Source: Nocardioides panacisoli (GTDB lineage: Bacteria > Actinomycetota > Actinomycetes > Propionibacteriales > Nocardioidaceae). From it: a DNA stretch of 64,000 nt. Location of the stretch: the NCBI RefSeq assembly GCF_019448235.1, contig NZ_CP080409.1, forward strand, positions 744,001 through 808,000, in the 5' to 3' direction. Positions 23,893 to 32,139 of this stretch are shown here, in pieces (within the stretch, counting starts at the first letter, position 1; each line of letters starts with the position of its first letter). A program made the translations under genes and the position numbers. The notes under the pieces are model-generated. The model did not search any database, was not told the DNA's origin, and was given only the letters and a program-made list of their open reading frames with translations.

Positions 23893-24249
23893 GTGGCGAA
23901 GAGTCGACTGCGACGCACCATCAGCAGGTGGGCCAACACCACCCACCAGGAAGCCCAGGACCTGCGACGCACCTTCGCGTCCGAGGGTGGCGACACCATC
24001 GCCGACGCCCCCGACCGCACGCCCGTCCAGCTGCGGGGCACCCTGCGCACCGTGACGCTGCGGCCGCGTGGCGGCGTACCCGCCCTCGAGGCGGAGCTGT
24101 ACGACGGCAGCGGCACGATCACGCTGATCTGGCTCGGCCGCCGCAAGATCGCCGGCATCACTCCCGGGCGGTCGATGGAGGTCACCGGGCGGATCGGCAA
24201 CTTCGACGGCAGCCGCGTGCTCTACAACCCGCGCTACGAGCTGCTGTGA
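23893..24249 (+). CDS. OB-fold nucleic-acid-binding protein
   Basis: A 118-residue protein with a tRNA-anticodon-type OB fold: VQLRGTLRTVTLRPRGGVPALEAELYDGSGTITLIWLGRRKIAGITPGRSMEVTGRI is laid out as the five-strand barrel. Such domains usually bind single-stranded nucleic acid. An N-terminal helix of about 40 residues (ISRWANTTHQEAQDLRRTFAS) precedes it. The GTG at 23893 has GAGAGG a few bases upstream. It overlaps the next gene by GTGA, which ties it to the dut-DUF3159 operon. Specific partner unknown. Confidence 0.82.
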   Translation: MAKSRLRRTISRWANTTHQEAQDLRRTFASEGGDTIADAPDRTPVQLRGTLRTVTLRPRGGVPALEAELYDGSGTITLIWLGRRKIAGITPGRSMEVTGRIGNFDGSRVLYNPRYELL

Positions 24250-25019
24250 ACGACGAGCGCGCCGCCGCGGCCGAGGCCGCCGCCGACGACTGGACCCCGC
24301 CACCGGACGTGGAGACGGTGGAGGCGCTGGTGCGCCGCCAGCTCTCCCACGCGCTGGGCGGTCGCCGCGGGATGCTCGAGGCCGGCATCCCGGGCATCAC
24401 CTTCACCGCGGTGTGGCTGATCTTCTCCGAGCTCCAGTGGGCGCTGGTGGCCAGCCTCGCCGTGGCGCTGGTGGCCCTGGTGGTGCGGCTGGTGCAGCGC
24501 AGCACCCTGCAGTACGTGCTCAACGCGCTCTTCGCGATCGGCATCGGCTGGGTCTTCGTGCGGATCGCGGCGAGCTCGGGAGGTTCGGAGACCGACCAGG
24601 CGCTGGCGTTCTTCCTGCCCGGCATCCTCTACAGCCTGGGCTACAGCATCGTGCTCGCCCTCTCCTGCCTGACGCGGTGGCCGGTCGTGGGGTTCATGAT
24701 CGGCGCCGCGACCGAGGACCCGCTCGGGTGGCGGCGCAACCCGCAGGTCGTGAAGCTGTGCACCCGCCTGACGTGGGTGCTGATGGCCCCCGGCGCGATC
24801 GGTGTGCTGCTGCAGGGGCCGGTGTGGCTGCTCGGCTACGGCGGCACTATCGACGCCGAGACCGCCGTGCTGGTGATCGTCATCCTGCGGATGGGGCTGG
24901 GCTGGGTGATCCGGATCGCGTCCTTCGCCACCATGATCTGGCTGCTCGCCCGCAACGCGACGCCGCTGGAGCCCGAGCCCGCCGCCGAGCAGGGCGGTGC
25001 GGGCTCAGGCCGGGTGTGA
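24246..25019 (+). CDS. DUF3159 family membrane protein
   Basis: A 257-residue polytopic membrane protein of the DUF3159 family with six hydrophobic segments: two close together around residues 50-85, one near 95-115, one near 125-150, and two between 175 and 240. The conserved HALGGRRGMLEAGIPGITFTAVW motif is at about residues 35-57, and TEDPLGWRRNP is in the third loop. Its function is unknown, although such proteins resemble intracellular septation or transport-like families. It is the last gene of the dut operon. Its final 15 bases overlap the convergent trkA-type gene. Confidence 0.82.
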   Translation: MNDERAAAAEAAADDWTPPPDVETVEALVRRQLSHALGGRRGMLEAGIPGITFTAVWLIFSELQWALVASLAVALVALVVRLVQRSTLQYVLNALFAIGIGWVFVRIAASSGGSETDQALAFFLPGILYSLGYSIVLALSCLTRWPVVGFMIGAATEDPLGWRRNPQVVKLCTRLTWVLMAPGAIGVLLQGPVWLLGYGGTIDAETAVLVIVILRMGLGWVIRIASFATMIWLLARNATPLEPEPAAEQGGAGSGRV

Positions 25020-25676
25020 GGCCGGGTTCAGCAGGCGCTCCAGGTCGTCCTCGAGGGCGGCGGGCACCACGAACAGCAACTCGTCGCCGGCCTCGATCGG
25101 CTGCTCCGGCGTGGGCACGTAGACCTGGCTGTCGCGCAGGATCGTGACCAGCGCGCAGTTCTCCGGGAACGGGATCAGCCCCGCCGGCTTGCCGACGTAG
25201 GGCGACTCCGCGGGCAGCGTGAGCTCGACCAGGTTGGCCTCGCCCTGGCGCAGCGTGAACAGGCGCACCAGGTCGCCCACGGCGACGGCCTCCTCGACCA
25301 GCGCCGACATGATCCGCGGTGTCGAGACGTTGACGTCCACGCCCCACGCCTCGGTGAAGAGCCACTCGTTGTTGGGGTGGTTGACCCGCCCCACGGTGCG
25401 GGGGACGCCGAACTCGGTCTTGGCCAGCAGCGAGGTGACCAGGTTGACCTTGTCGTCGCCGCTCGCCGCGATCACCACGTCGCAGCGGTCCAGCCGCGCC
25501 TCCTCCAGCGAGGACAGCTCGCAGCTGTCGGCCAGCAACCACTCCGCCTCCGGCACCCGTTCGGGCCGGATGGCGCCCGGTGCCTTGTCGATGAGCAGGA
25601 CGGTGTGGCCGTTCTCGATCAGCTCACTGGCGATCGAGCGGCCCACGGCGCCGGCTCCGGCGATGGCTACCCGCAT
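25005..25676 (-). CDS. TrkA-type potassium uptake regulator (CeoC-like)
   Basis: A 223-residue cytosolic protein: TrkA-N Rossmann domain (MRVAIAGAGAVGRSIASELIENGHTVLLID, GxGxxG with Asp30 to bind NAD(H)) and a C-terminal TrkA-C domain from about residue 140. It should form the gating ring of a K+ transporter, sensing NAD/NADH or ATP/ADP. The ATG at 25676 has a GGAGG 7 bases upstream, located just inside the gap after the companion gene (13 bases away), so both are co-transcribed. Its 3' end overlaps the convergent DUF3159 gene by 15 bases. It corresponds to mycobacterial ceoC by order and architecture. Confidence 0.9.
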   Translation of the reverse strand: MRVAIAGAGAVGRSIASELIENGHTVLLIDKAPGAIRPERVPEAEWLLADSCELSSLEEARLDRCDVVIAASGDDKVNLVTSLLAKTEFGVPRTVGRVNHPNNEWLFTEAWGVDVNVSTPRIMSALVEEAVAVGDLVRLFTLRQGEANLVELTLPAESPYVGKPAGLIPFPENCALVTILRDSQVYVPTPEQPIEAGDELLFVVPAALEDDLERLLNPASHPA

Positions 25677-25689
25677 GTCGCGTCCTCCC

Positions 25690-26355
25690 TCACTCGTCCT
25701 GGCCGGGGCCGTCGGCGAGGGACTGGTAGGCACGCGTCGCCAGCTCCTCGCGGATCACCACGTGCAGCATGTCACCCTCCTGCAGCACCGTCTGGCCGGT
25801 GGGCAGCATGCCCTCGCCGAGGCGGTCGATCCAGGCGATCCGGGCCTTGGACTGCTTCTGGAAGTCGATGATCCCGGACCCGACCCACCGCTCGGGCACC
25901 ATCACGTGCTCGACGCGGATCTTGCCGCTCGGGTCGCGGAAGTCCGGCTCGGCGCCGGCGGGCAGGATGCGGCGCAGCACCTGGTCGGAGGTCCACTTCA
26001 CGGTGGCGACGGTGGTGATGCCCAACCGCTGGTAGACCTCGGCGCGTCCCGGGTCGTAGATCCGGGCGACGACCTGGTCGATGTCGAAGGTCTCCCGCGC
26101 GACACGCGCGGCGATGATGTTGGAGTTGTCGCCGCTGGAGACCGCTGCGAAGGCGTCGGCGCGTCGGATCCCGGCCTTCTCCAGCACCCCCTGGTCGAAC
26201 CCCATCCCGGCGATCTTGTCGCCGTTGAAGGCGGGGCCCAGGCGGCGGAAGGCGTCCGGGTCGGAGTCGATCACCGACACGGTGTGGTTGCGTTCCTCCA
26301 AGCTGCGCGCGAGGGTCGATCCGACCCGGCCGCAGCCCATGATCACGACGTGCAC
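25690..26355 (-). CDS. TrkA-type potassium uptake regulator (CeoB-like)
   Basis: A 221-residue partner of the preceding TrkA protein, with the same TrkA-N (MHVVIMGCGRVGSTLARSLEERNHTVSVID, Asp at the strand-2 end) and TrkA-C halves; the motif AAVSSGDNSNIIAARVARE marks the ligand-pocket strand. A pair of single-copy TrkA proteins probably builds a hetero-octameric gating ring. The GTG at 26355 lies 6 bases after TACGGT, implying a leaderless message. The divergent permease gene starts only 27 bases away, and the two -10 elements touch back to back, so expression of the two units must be interlinked. Confidence 0.9.
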   Translation of the reverse strand: MHVVIMGCGRVGSTLARSLEERNHTVSVIDSDPDAFRRLGPAFNGDKIAGMGFDQGVLEKAGIRRADAFAAVSSGDNSNIIAARVARETFDIDQVVARIYDPGRAEVYQRLGITTVATVKWTSDQVLRRILPAGAEPDFRDPSGKIRVEHVMVPERWVGSGIIDFQKQSKARIAWIDRLGEGMLPTGQTVLQEGDMLHVVIREELATRAYQSLADGPGQDE

Positions 26356-26361
26356 GGCTCA

Positions 26362-26373
26362 ACCGTATAGCGT
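26362..26373. promoter_or_regulatory. Back-to-back -10 elements of ceoB-like gene and permease gene
   Basis: TACGGT (minus strand, 26362-26367) serves the ceoB-like GTG at 26355, and TAGCGT (plus strand, 26368-26373) serves the permease GTG at 26382. They are directly adjacent, so one polymerase would block the other. Confidence 0.6.
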
Positions 26374-26381
26374 TGAGGCTC

Positions 26382-28418
26382 GTGGGTGTCGGAGACGTAG
26401 CCAAGCGCATCGTGGTCGGGCGCAAGCTCCGTAGTGCGCAGCTCGGCGAGCGACTGCTGTCCAAGCGGATCGCGCTACCGGTCTTTGCCAACGACCCGCT
26501 CTCCTCGGTGGCCTATGCCCCCGACGAGATCTTCCTGATCCTCGCCTTCGCGGGCGTGTCGGCGTACGCCTTCTCGTGGAAGATCGCCCTGGTCATCGCG
26601 TTCGTCATGTTCGTGGTGGTGCTGTCCTACCGCCAGAACGTGCAGGCCTACCGCTCCGGTGGCGGTGACTACGAGGTCGCGCGCACCAACCTGGGCTCGA
26701 CGGCGGGCCTCACGGTGGCGAGCGCGTTGCTGACCGACTACGCCCTGACGGTCGCGGTGTCGATCTCGGCCGCCTCGCAGTACGCCGCCACCACGGTCGA
26801 CGCGTTCGCCGGCCAGCAGGTCTGGATCGCGGTCGGTGCGGTGCTGCTGCTGACGGCGGTCAACCTGCGCGGCGTCCGCGAGTCGCAGACGGCGTTCGCG
26901 GTGCCGACCTATCTCTTCATCGTGGGCCTGCTGGCGATGGTCGTGTGGGGGTTCGCGCGGGAGTTCCTCGGCGGCGGCCTGCCCGACGCGCCGAGCGCCG
27001 ACCTGCAGATTGTCGCCCAGGACTCCACTGCCGACGAGGTCGGCGGGGCCGCGATGGTCTTCCTGTTGCTGCGGGCGTTCGCGTCGGGGTCGGCGACGCT
27101 GACCGGCGTGCAGGCGCTGGGCAACGGCGTGCCCGCGTTCCAGCAGCCCAAGGGCCGCAACGCGGCGACGACGCTGTCGATCCTCGGCGCCATCGCGGTG
27201 ACGCTCGCGGTGTCGGTGGTGGTGCTGGCCAACCTCACCGACGTCCGGGTCTCCGAGGAGCCCCAGGACCGGCTGCTCAACGCCGACGGCTCACCGGTAG
27301 GAGAGGACTTCCACCAGGACCCCGTGCTGGGACAGCTCGCGGAGACGATCTTCGACAACTTCATGCCGGGCTTCGTCTTCATCGCGCTCATCACGATGCT
27401 GGTGCTGCTGCTGGCCGCCAACACCGCGTTCAACGGCTTCCCGGTGCTGGCCTCGATCCTGGCCGGGGACGGCTACGCGCCCCGGGCCCTGGCCTCGCGT
27501 GGTGACCGTCTGGCCTACTCCAACGGCGTACTGCTGCTGGCCGGCGCCGCGATCGTGCTCATCGTGGCCTTCCGTGCCGAGGTGACGAGCCTGATCCAGC
27601 TCTACATCGTCGGCGTCTTCGTCGCCTTCACCGTCAGCCAGGCGGGGATGGTGCGGCACTGGACGCGGTTGCTGCGCACCACCAAGGCCGCGGCGGCCCG
27701 GCGCACCATGCAGGGCAGTCGCGCGATCAACGCCTTCGGGCTCACCGTGACCGCCGTCGTGCTCGTGGTGGTGCTGGTGACCAAGTTCGCCCAGGGCGCC
27801 TGGATCTCGATCGCGGCCATGCTGGTGCTGTTCACCCTGATGCGCTCGATCAAGATCCACTACGACCGGGTCGCAGCCGAGCTCGCCATCGCCGACGAGG
27901 ACAAGGTGATGCCGACCCGGGTGCACGCGATGGTGCTGGTGGCCAAGCTGCACAAGCCCACGCTGCGTGCCCTCGCGTTCGCGAAGGCGTCGCGCCCCAA
28001 CGCACTCGAGGGCATCTACGTCTCCGTGGACCCCGCCGAGACCGCGCAGCTGCTGCAGGAGTGGGAGACGCGCAACACCGGCGTACCACTGAAGGTGCTG
28101 CACTCGCCCTACCGGGAGATCATCAAGCCGATCGTCGAGTACGCCAGCGAGATCCGCCGGGCCAACCCCCGTGGTGTCGTGGCGGTCTACATCCCCGAGT
28201 ACGTCGTGGGGCGCTGGTGGGAGCAGCTGCTGCACAACCAGACGGCGCTGCGCCTGAAGGGGCGGCTGCTGTTCACCCCCGGCGTCATGGTCACGTCCGT
28301 GCCCTACCAGCTGCGCTCCTCCCAGCGCGCCCGCGAGCGGGAGGAGCGCGGTGACCTCCGGGTACAGCCGGGCGACCTCCGTGGTGGCCGGGTGCCCGAC
28401 GAGGGTCCCGACGCGTGA
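26382..28418 (+). CDS. APC-superfamily permease, KimA-like potassium importer candidate
   Basis: A 678-residue protein with about twelve transmembrane segments over residues 35-490 and a C-terminal cytosolic domain of about 180 residues. The membrane part begins with LPVFANDPLSSVAYAPDEIF, which resembles the ion-site signature of the KUP/KimA branch of amino acid-polyamine-organocation transporters. The tail contains HAMVLVAKLHKPTLRALAFAKASRP, typical of YdaO/KimA-like proteins. Together with the two divergent TrkA proteins this points to K+ uptake. I use the GTG at 26382, 8 bases after TAGCGT; a TTG at 26373 is in frame. The next gene overlaps by GTGA. Confidence 0.82.
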   Translation: MGVGDVAKRIVVGRKLRSAQLGERLLSKRIALPVFANDPLSSVAYAPDEIFLILAFAGVSAYAFSWKIALVIAFVMFVVVLSYRQNVQAYRSGGGDYEVARTNLGSTAGLTVASALLTDYALTVAVSISAASQYAATTVDAFAGQQVWIAVGAVLLLTAVNLRGVRESQTAFAVPTYLFIVGLLAMVVWGFAREFLGGGLPDAPSADLQIVAQDSTADEVGGAAMVFLLLRAFASGSATLTGVQALGNGVPAFQQPKGRNAATTLSILGAIAVTLAVSVVVLANLTDVRVSEEPQDRLLNADGSPVGEDFHQDPVLGQLAETIFDNFMPGFVFIALITMLVLLLAANTAFNGFPVLASILAGDGYAPRALASRGDRLAYSNGVLLLAGAAIVLIVAFRAEVTSLIQLYIVGVFVAFTVSQAGMVRHWTRLLRTTKAAAARRTMQGSRAINAFGLTVTAVVLVVVLVTKFAQGAWISIAAMLVLFTLMRSIKIHYDRVAAELAIADEDKVMPTRVHAMVLVAKLHKPTLRALAFAKASRPNALEGIYVSVDPAETAQLLQEWETRNTGVPLKVLHSPYREIIKPIVEYASEIRRANPRGVVAVYIPEYVVGRWWEQLLHNQTALRLKGRLLFTPGVMVTSVPYQLRSSQRAREREERGDLRVQPGDLRGGRVPDEGPDA

Positions 28419-29569
28419 GCCGTCGCCAGGCCCGGCAACGCCGCCCCCGCCGGCGAGCACAGCGCGGCCGGTCGGTCGTGGGGGAGCGGTACGACGTCAC
28501 CGTCGGCCCCGTCGCCCACGGCGGCCACTGCGTGGCGAGGGTGCCGACCGAGGACGGCGCCTCCCGCGTCGTGTTCGTGCGCCACGCGCTGCCCGGCGAG
28601 GTCGTGACTGTCGAGCTCACCGAGGGCACTGCCGGCGACCGGTTCTGGCGCGGGGACGCCGTGGCGGTGCACGAGCCCGCCACGGACCGCGTGGTCCCTC
28701 CGTGCCCGGTGGCCGGCCCCGGACTGTGCGGTGGCTGCGACTTCCAGCACGTCGCCCCCGCGCGGCAGCGTTCGCTGAAGGCCGACGTCGTCCGGGAGCA
28801 GCTCGCGCGGCTGGCCGACCTCGACGTCGCCGTGGTCGTCGAGGAGGTGTCCAACCCGCTCGCCGGTCCGGACGAGGAGGGGCTGCGCTGGCGGACCCGT
28901 CACCGCTACGCCCGGCTGCCGGACGGCGGCCGCGGCATGCGGCGGCACCGGTCGCACGAGGTGGTGCCGGTCGAGGACTGCCTGCTGGAGGCGCCGGATG
29001 GCCCGCGCCACGTCGTCGACGGCCGCTCGTTCACCGTGGCCGACGGCGGCTTCTGGCAGGTCCATCCCGCCGCCCCGGAGACGCTCGTCCGGGCGGTGCT
29101 CGAGGCCTTGGCGCCGCGACCCGGCGAGCGGGTCCTGGACCTCTACGCCGGTGTCGGCCTCTTCACCCGGTTCCTCGCCGAGGCGGTCGGTGAGGACTCC
29201 TGCGTGGTCGCGGTGGAGGGGGACCGTCGTGCCGCCGACCTGATCGAGGTCAACTGTCCGGGCGTGACCGCGGCCGCCGGAGACGTCGGGGCCACCCTCG
29301 AGGCGGCGTACGACGAGCCGTTCGACCTGGTCGTGCTGGACCCGCCGCGTGCCGGCGCCAAGCGTCGCGTGGTCGAGCAGGTGGTCGCGCGGCGGCCCCG
29401 TGCGGTCGCGCACGTCGCCTGCGACCCGGCCGCCCTGGCCCGCGACGTGGCGCTGTTCGCCGAGCACGGTTACCGGCTCCGCTCGCTGCGGGCCTTCGAC
29501 CTGTTCCCCATGACCCACCACGTGGAGTGCGTCGCCCTGCTGGAGCCGGCGGGCGCCCACCAACGGTGA
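28415..29569 (+). CDS. TRAM-domain RNA uridine methyltransferase (TrmA/RlmD family)
   Basis: A 384-residue m5U-type RNA methyltransferase. After a basic tail comes an N-terminal TRAM OB-fold (residues 22-85, VGPVAHGGHCVARV). Cysteines in CPVAGPGLCGGCDF, plus a later VEDC, make a likely [4Fe-4S] site. The SAM-binding LDLYAGVGLFTRFLA is near residue 240; DLVVLDPPRAGAK (motif IV) and HVACDPAALARD with the catalytic Cys near residue 340 follow. Whether it modifies tRNA or 23S rRNA cannot be told. It overlaps the permease gene by 4 bases (GTGA) and ends the potassium operon. Confidence 0.9.
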   Translation: MSRRQARQRRPRRRAQRGRSVVGERYDVTVGPVAHGGHCVARVPTEDGASRVVFVRHALPGEVVTVELTEGTAGDRFWRGDAVAVHEPATDRVVPPCPVAGPGLCGGCDFQHVAPARQRSLKADVVREQLARLADLDVAVVVEEVSNPLAGPDEEGLRWRTRHRYARLPDGGRGMRRHRSHEVVPVEDCLLEAPDGPRHVVDGRSFTVADGGFWQVHPAAPETLVRAVLEALAPRPGERVLDLYAGVGLFTRFLAEAVGEDSCVVAVEGDRRAADLIEVNCPGVTAAAGDVGATLEAAYDEPFDLVVLDPPRAGAKRRVVEQVVARRPRAVAHVACDPAALARDVALFAEHGYRLRSLRAFDLFPMTHHVECVALLEPAGAHQR

Positions 29570-29608
29570 GGGCGCCTGCGCCGGCCCGGCGATCCCCGCC
29601 GGGGTGAG

Positions 29609-29654
29609 TCACCCGCGCAGGGTGAGGGCGCCGGGGGGCGGGGCTCCCTATGTT
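29609..29654 (+). promoter_or_regulatory. Island box a and promoter of the sulfatase operon
   Basis: TCACCC at 29609-29614 and GGGTGA at 29620-29625 form a perfect palindrome with a 5-base centre. TATGTT, a good -10, begins 23 bases after the box (29649-29654). The sulfatase ATG lies 39 bases further on. Confidence 0.65.
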
Positions 29655-29693
29655 CGACGTGGAGCTTGATCACCCACGCGAGAAGGGCCAGCC

Positions 29694-31193
29694 ATGTCGG
29701 ACATGCCGAACATCCTGATCATCTGGGGCGACGACATCGGGATCAGCAACCTCAGCTGCTACAGCGAGGGGATGATGGGCTACCGGACGCCCAACATCGA
29801 CCGGATCGCCGACGAGGGAGTGCGGTTCACCGACTACTACGGCGAGCAGAGCTGCACCGCGGGCCGCGCCGCCTTCATCACCGGACAGAACCCCTACCGC
29901 ACCGGCCTCACCAAGGTCGGCATGCCGGGAGCCGACATCGGCCTGCGGGCCGAGGACCCCACCATCGCGACCGCGCTGAAGAACCTCGGTTACGCCACCG
30001 GCCAGTTCGGCAAGAACCACTTCGGCGACCGCGACGAGTTCCTGCCCACCATGCACGGGTTCGACGAGTTCTTCGGCAACCTCTACCACCTCAACGCCGA
30101 GGAGGAGCCCGAGCTCGACGACTACCCCTCGGAGGAGGACTTTCCCGACTTCCGCAAGAACTTCGGGCCACGCGGCGTGATCCACTCCTGGGCCAACGGA
30201 GACGGCACCCACCGGATCGAGGACACCGGCCCGCTCACCAAGGAGCGGATGAAGACCATCGACGACGAGGTGCTGCCCGAGGCGCTGCGCTTCATGGGTG
30301 AGGCGCGGGACGCGGACACCCCGTTCTTCCTGTGGCTGAACACCACCCACATGCACTTCCGGACCCACGCCAAGGACAGCAGCCGGGGGAAGGCCGGGCG
30401 GTGGCAGTCGGAGTACCACGACACGATGTGCGACCACGACGAGCTCGTGGGGGAGGTGCTCGACTGGCTCGACGACCAGGGCCTCGCGGAGGACACGATC
30501 GTCATGTACTCCACCGACAACGGCCCACACATGAACACCTGGCCCGATGCGGGCATGACGCCGTTCCGCAACGAGAAGAACTCCAACTGGGAGGGTGCCT
30601 ACCGCGTGCCGGCGCTGGTCCGGTGGCCGAGCCGGTTCCCCGCCGGCGCGGTGCGCAACGGCATCGTCAGCCACAACGACTGGTTCGTCACCCTGCTCGC
30701 CGCCGCCGGCGACGCCGACGTCGCGGACCGGCTCAAGCAGGGCACCGACCTGGCCGGCTCGACCTACCGGGTGCACCTGGACGGTCACGACCAGCTCGAC
30801 TACATCACCGGGACGGTCGCGGCGAGCCCCCGGCAACACTTCTTCTACTGCTCCGACGACGGCGACCTGACGGCGCTCCGGTTCGACAACTGGAAGATCG
30901 TCTTCATGGAGCAACGCGCCACCGGCACGCTGAACGTGTGGGCCGAGCCCTACACCGAGCTGCGCGTGCCCAAGATCTTCAACCTCCGCACCGATCCCTT
31001 CGAGCGCGCCGACATCACCTCCAACACCTATTACGACTGGCTCCTGGACCACGCCTGGGTCCTGGTTCCCTCACAGACCTACGTCGCGCGGATGCTGCAG
31101 ACGCTGCAGGACTTCCCACCGCGCCAGGAGTCGGCGAGCTTCACCGTGGGCAAGGTCATGGAGAAGATGCGTGCCGGAATCTCGAGCGCCTGA
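29694..31193 (+). CDS. Arylsulfatase (formylglycine-dependent sulfatase)
   Basis: A 499-residue sulfatase of the alkaline-phosphatase superfamily. The N-terminal NILIIWGDDIG provides the two metal-binding Asp residues. SCTAGRAAFITGQNPYRTGL contains the CxAGR sequence whose Cys (about residue 57) is converted to formylglycine, the catalytic aldehyde hydrate. NTTHMHFRTH and STDNGPHMNTWPDAG complete the metal and substrate site. There is no signal peptide, so it is cytosolic and would act on an imported sulfate ester. It heads an operon with its own maturase (overlap 23 bases) and a HAD phosphatase, under an island box. Confidence 0.93.
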   Translation: MSDMPNILIIWGDDIGISNLSCYSEGMMGYRTPNIDRIADEGVRFTDYYGEQSCTAGRAAFITGQNPYRTGLTKVGMPGADIGLRAEDPTIATALKNLGYATGQFGKNHFGDRDEFLPTMHGFDEFFGNLYHLNAEEEPELDDYPSEEDFPDFRKNFGPRGVIHSWANGDGTHRIEDTGPLTKERMKTIDDEVLPEALRFMGEARDADTPFFLWLNTTHMHFRTHAKDSSRGKAGRWQSEYHDTMCDHDELVGEVLDWLDDQGLAEDTIVMYSTDNGPHMNTWPDAGMTPFRNEKNSNWEGAYRVPALVRWPSRFPAGAVRNGIVSHNDWFVTLLAAAGDADVADRLKQGTDLAGSTYRVHLDGHDQLDYITGTVAASPRQHFFYCSDDGDLTALRFDNWKIVFMEQRATGTLNVWAEPYTELRVPKIFNLRTDPFERADITSNTYYDWLLDHAWVLVPSQTYVARMLQTLQDFPPRQESASFTVGKVMEKMRAGISSA

Positions 31194-32139
31194 GCGGGGC
31201 CGCGAGCTCGTCGCCCTGCCCGGCGGCGCGTTCCGGATGGGCTCTGACGACCACTACCCGGAGGAGGCGCCGACCCACCCGGTGCGGGTCGGTGCCTTCT
31301 CGATCAGTCCGACACCGGTGACCAACGCCGAGTTCGCGCGCTTCGTACGGGCGACCGGCTACGTGACCGTCGCCGAGCGACCGCTCGACCCAGCCGGCTT
31401 CCCCGGTGCCCCACCGGCGAACCTGGTCCCCGGCTCGATGGTCTTCACGCCCACCGACGGTCCGGTCGACCTGCGCCACCTCAGCCAGTGGTGGACGTGG
31501 ACGCCGGGGGCGCACTGGCACGCGCCGTACGGTCCGGGGAGCTCGGTCAAGCGGATCCCCGACCATCCGGTCGTCCAGGTGTGCCACGAGGACGCGCGCG
31601 CGTACGCCGACTGGGCCGGACTCGACCTGCCGAGCGAGGCCGAGTGGGAGTACGCCGCTCGCGGCGGCCTCGACGGCGCCCCCTACACCTGGGGTCACGA
31701 GAAGCGCCCCGACGGCCGGATCATGGCCAACACCTGGGACGGCCCCGACTTCCCTTGGCGACACTCGAGGGAGAGCGGCCACCTCCGCACGGCGCCGGTC
31801 GGCAGTTTTCCCGCCAACGGATTCGGGCTCTTCGACATGGCCGGCAACGTCTGGGAGTGGACCGAGGACTGGTGGACCAGCCGCCACCCCGAGGCCGCGG
31901 AGACGGCCTGCTGCGCACCGGTCGACCCGCGCGGGGGAGATCTCGAGGGCAGCCTCGACCCCCGGCAGCCGCAGTTCCGGACCGGCCGCAAGGTGATCAA
32001 GGGGGGCTCCCACCTGTGCGCCGACAGCTACTGCCTGCGCTACCGCCCGGCCGCCCGGCGGCCACAGATGGTCGACACCGGCATGAGTCACGTCGGCTTC
32101 CGGTGCGTCCGGCGGGACCCGGGGAGCGACGATGGGTGA
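31171..32139 (+). CDS. Formylglycine-generating enzyme family protein
   Basis: A 322-residue SUMF1/FGE-type protein that should oxidise the sulfatase Cys to formylglycine. It starts ELVALPGGAFRMGSDDHYPEEAPTHPV (family entry motif), has LPSEAEWEYAARGG near residue 150 and NVWEWTEDWW near 225. The active-site pair HLCADSYC, two Cys four residues apart as in copper-dependent FGE, is at about residues 286-291. The GTG at 31171 lies inside the sulfatase gene (23-base overlap) behind GGAGAAG, so substrate and maturase are translationally coupled. The downstream HAD gene overlaps by 8 bases. Confidence 0.93.
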   Translation: MPESRAPERGRELVALPGGAFRMGSDDHYPEEAPTHPVRVGAFSISPTPVTNAEFARFVRATGYVTVAERPLDPAGFPGAPPANLVPGSMVFTPTDGPVDLRHLSQWWTWTPGAHWHAPYGPGSSVKRIPDHPVVQVCHEDARAYADWAGLDLPSEAEWEYAARGGLDGAPYTWGHEKRPDGRIMANTWDGPDFPWRHSRESGHLRTAPVGSFPANGFGLFDMAGNVWEWTEDWWTSRHPEAAETACCAPVDPRGGDLEGSLDPRQPQFRTGRKVIKGGSHLCADSYCLRYRPAARRPQMVDTGMSHVGFRCVRRDPGSDDG

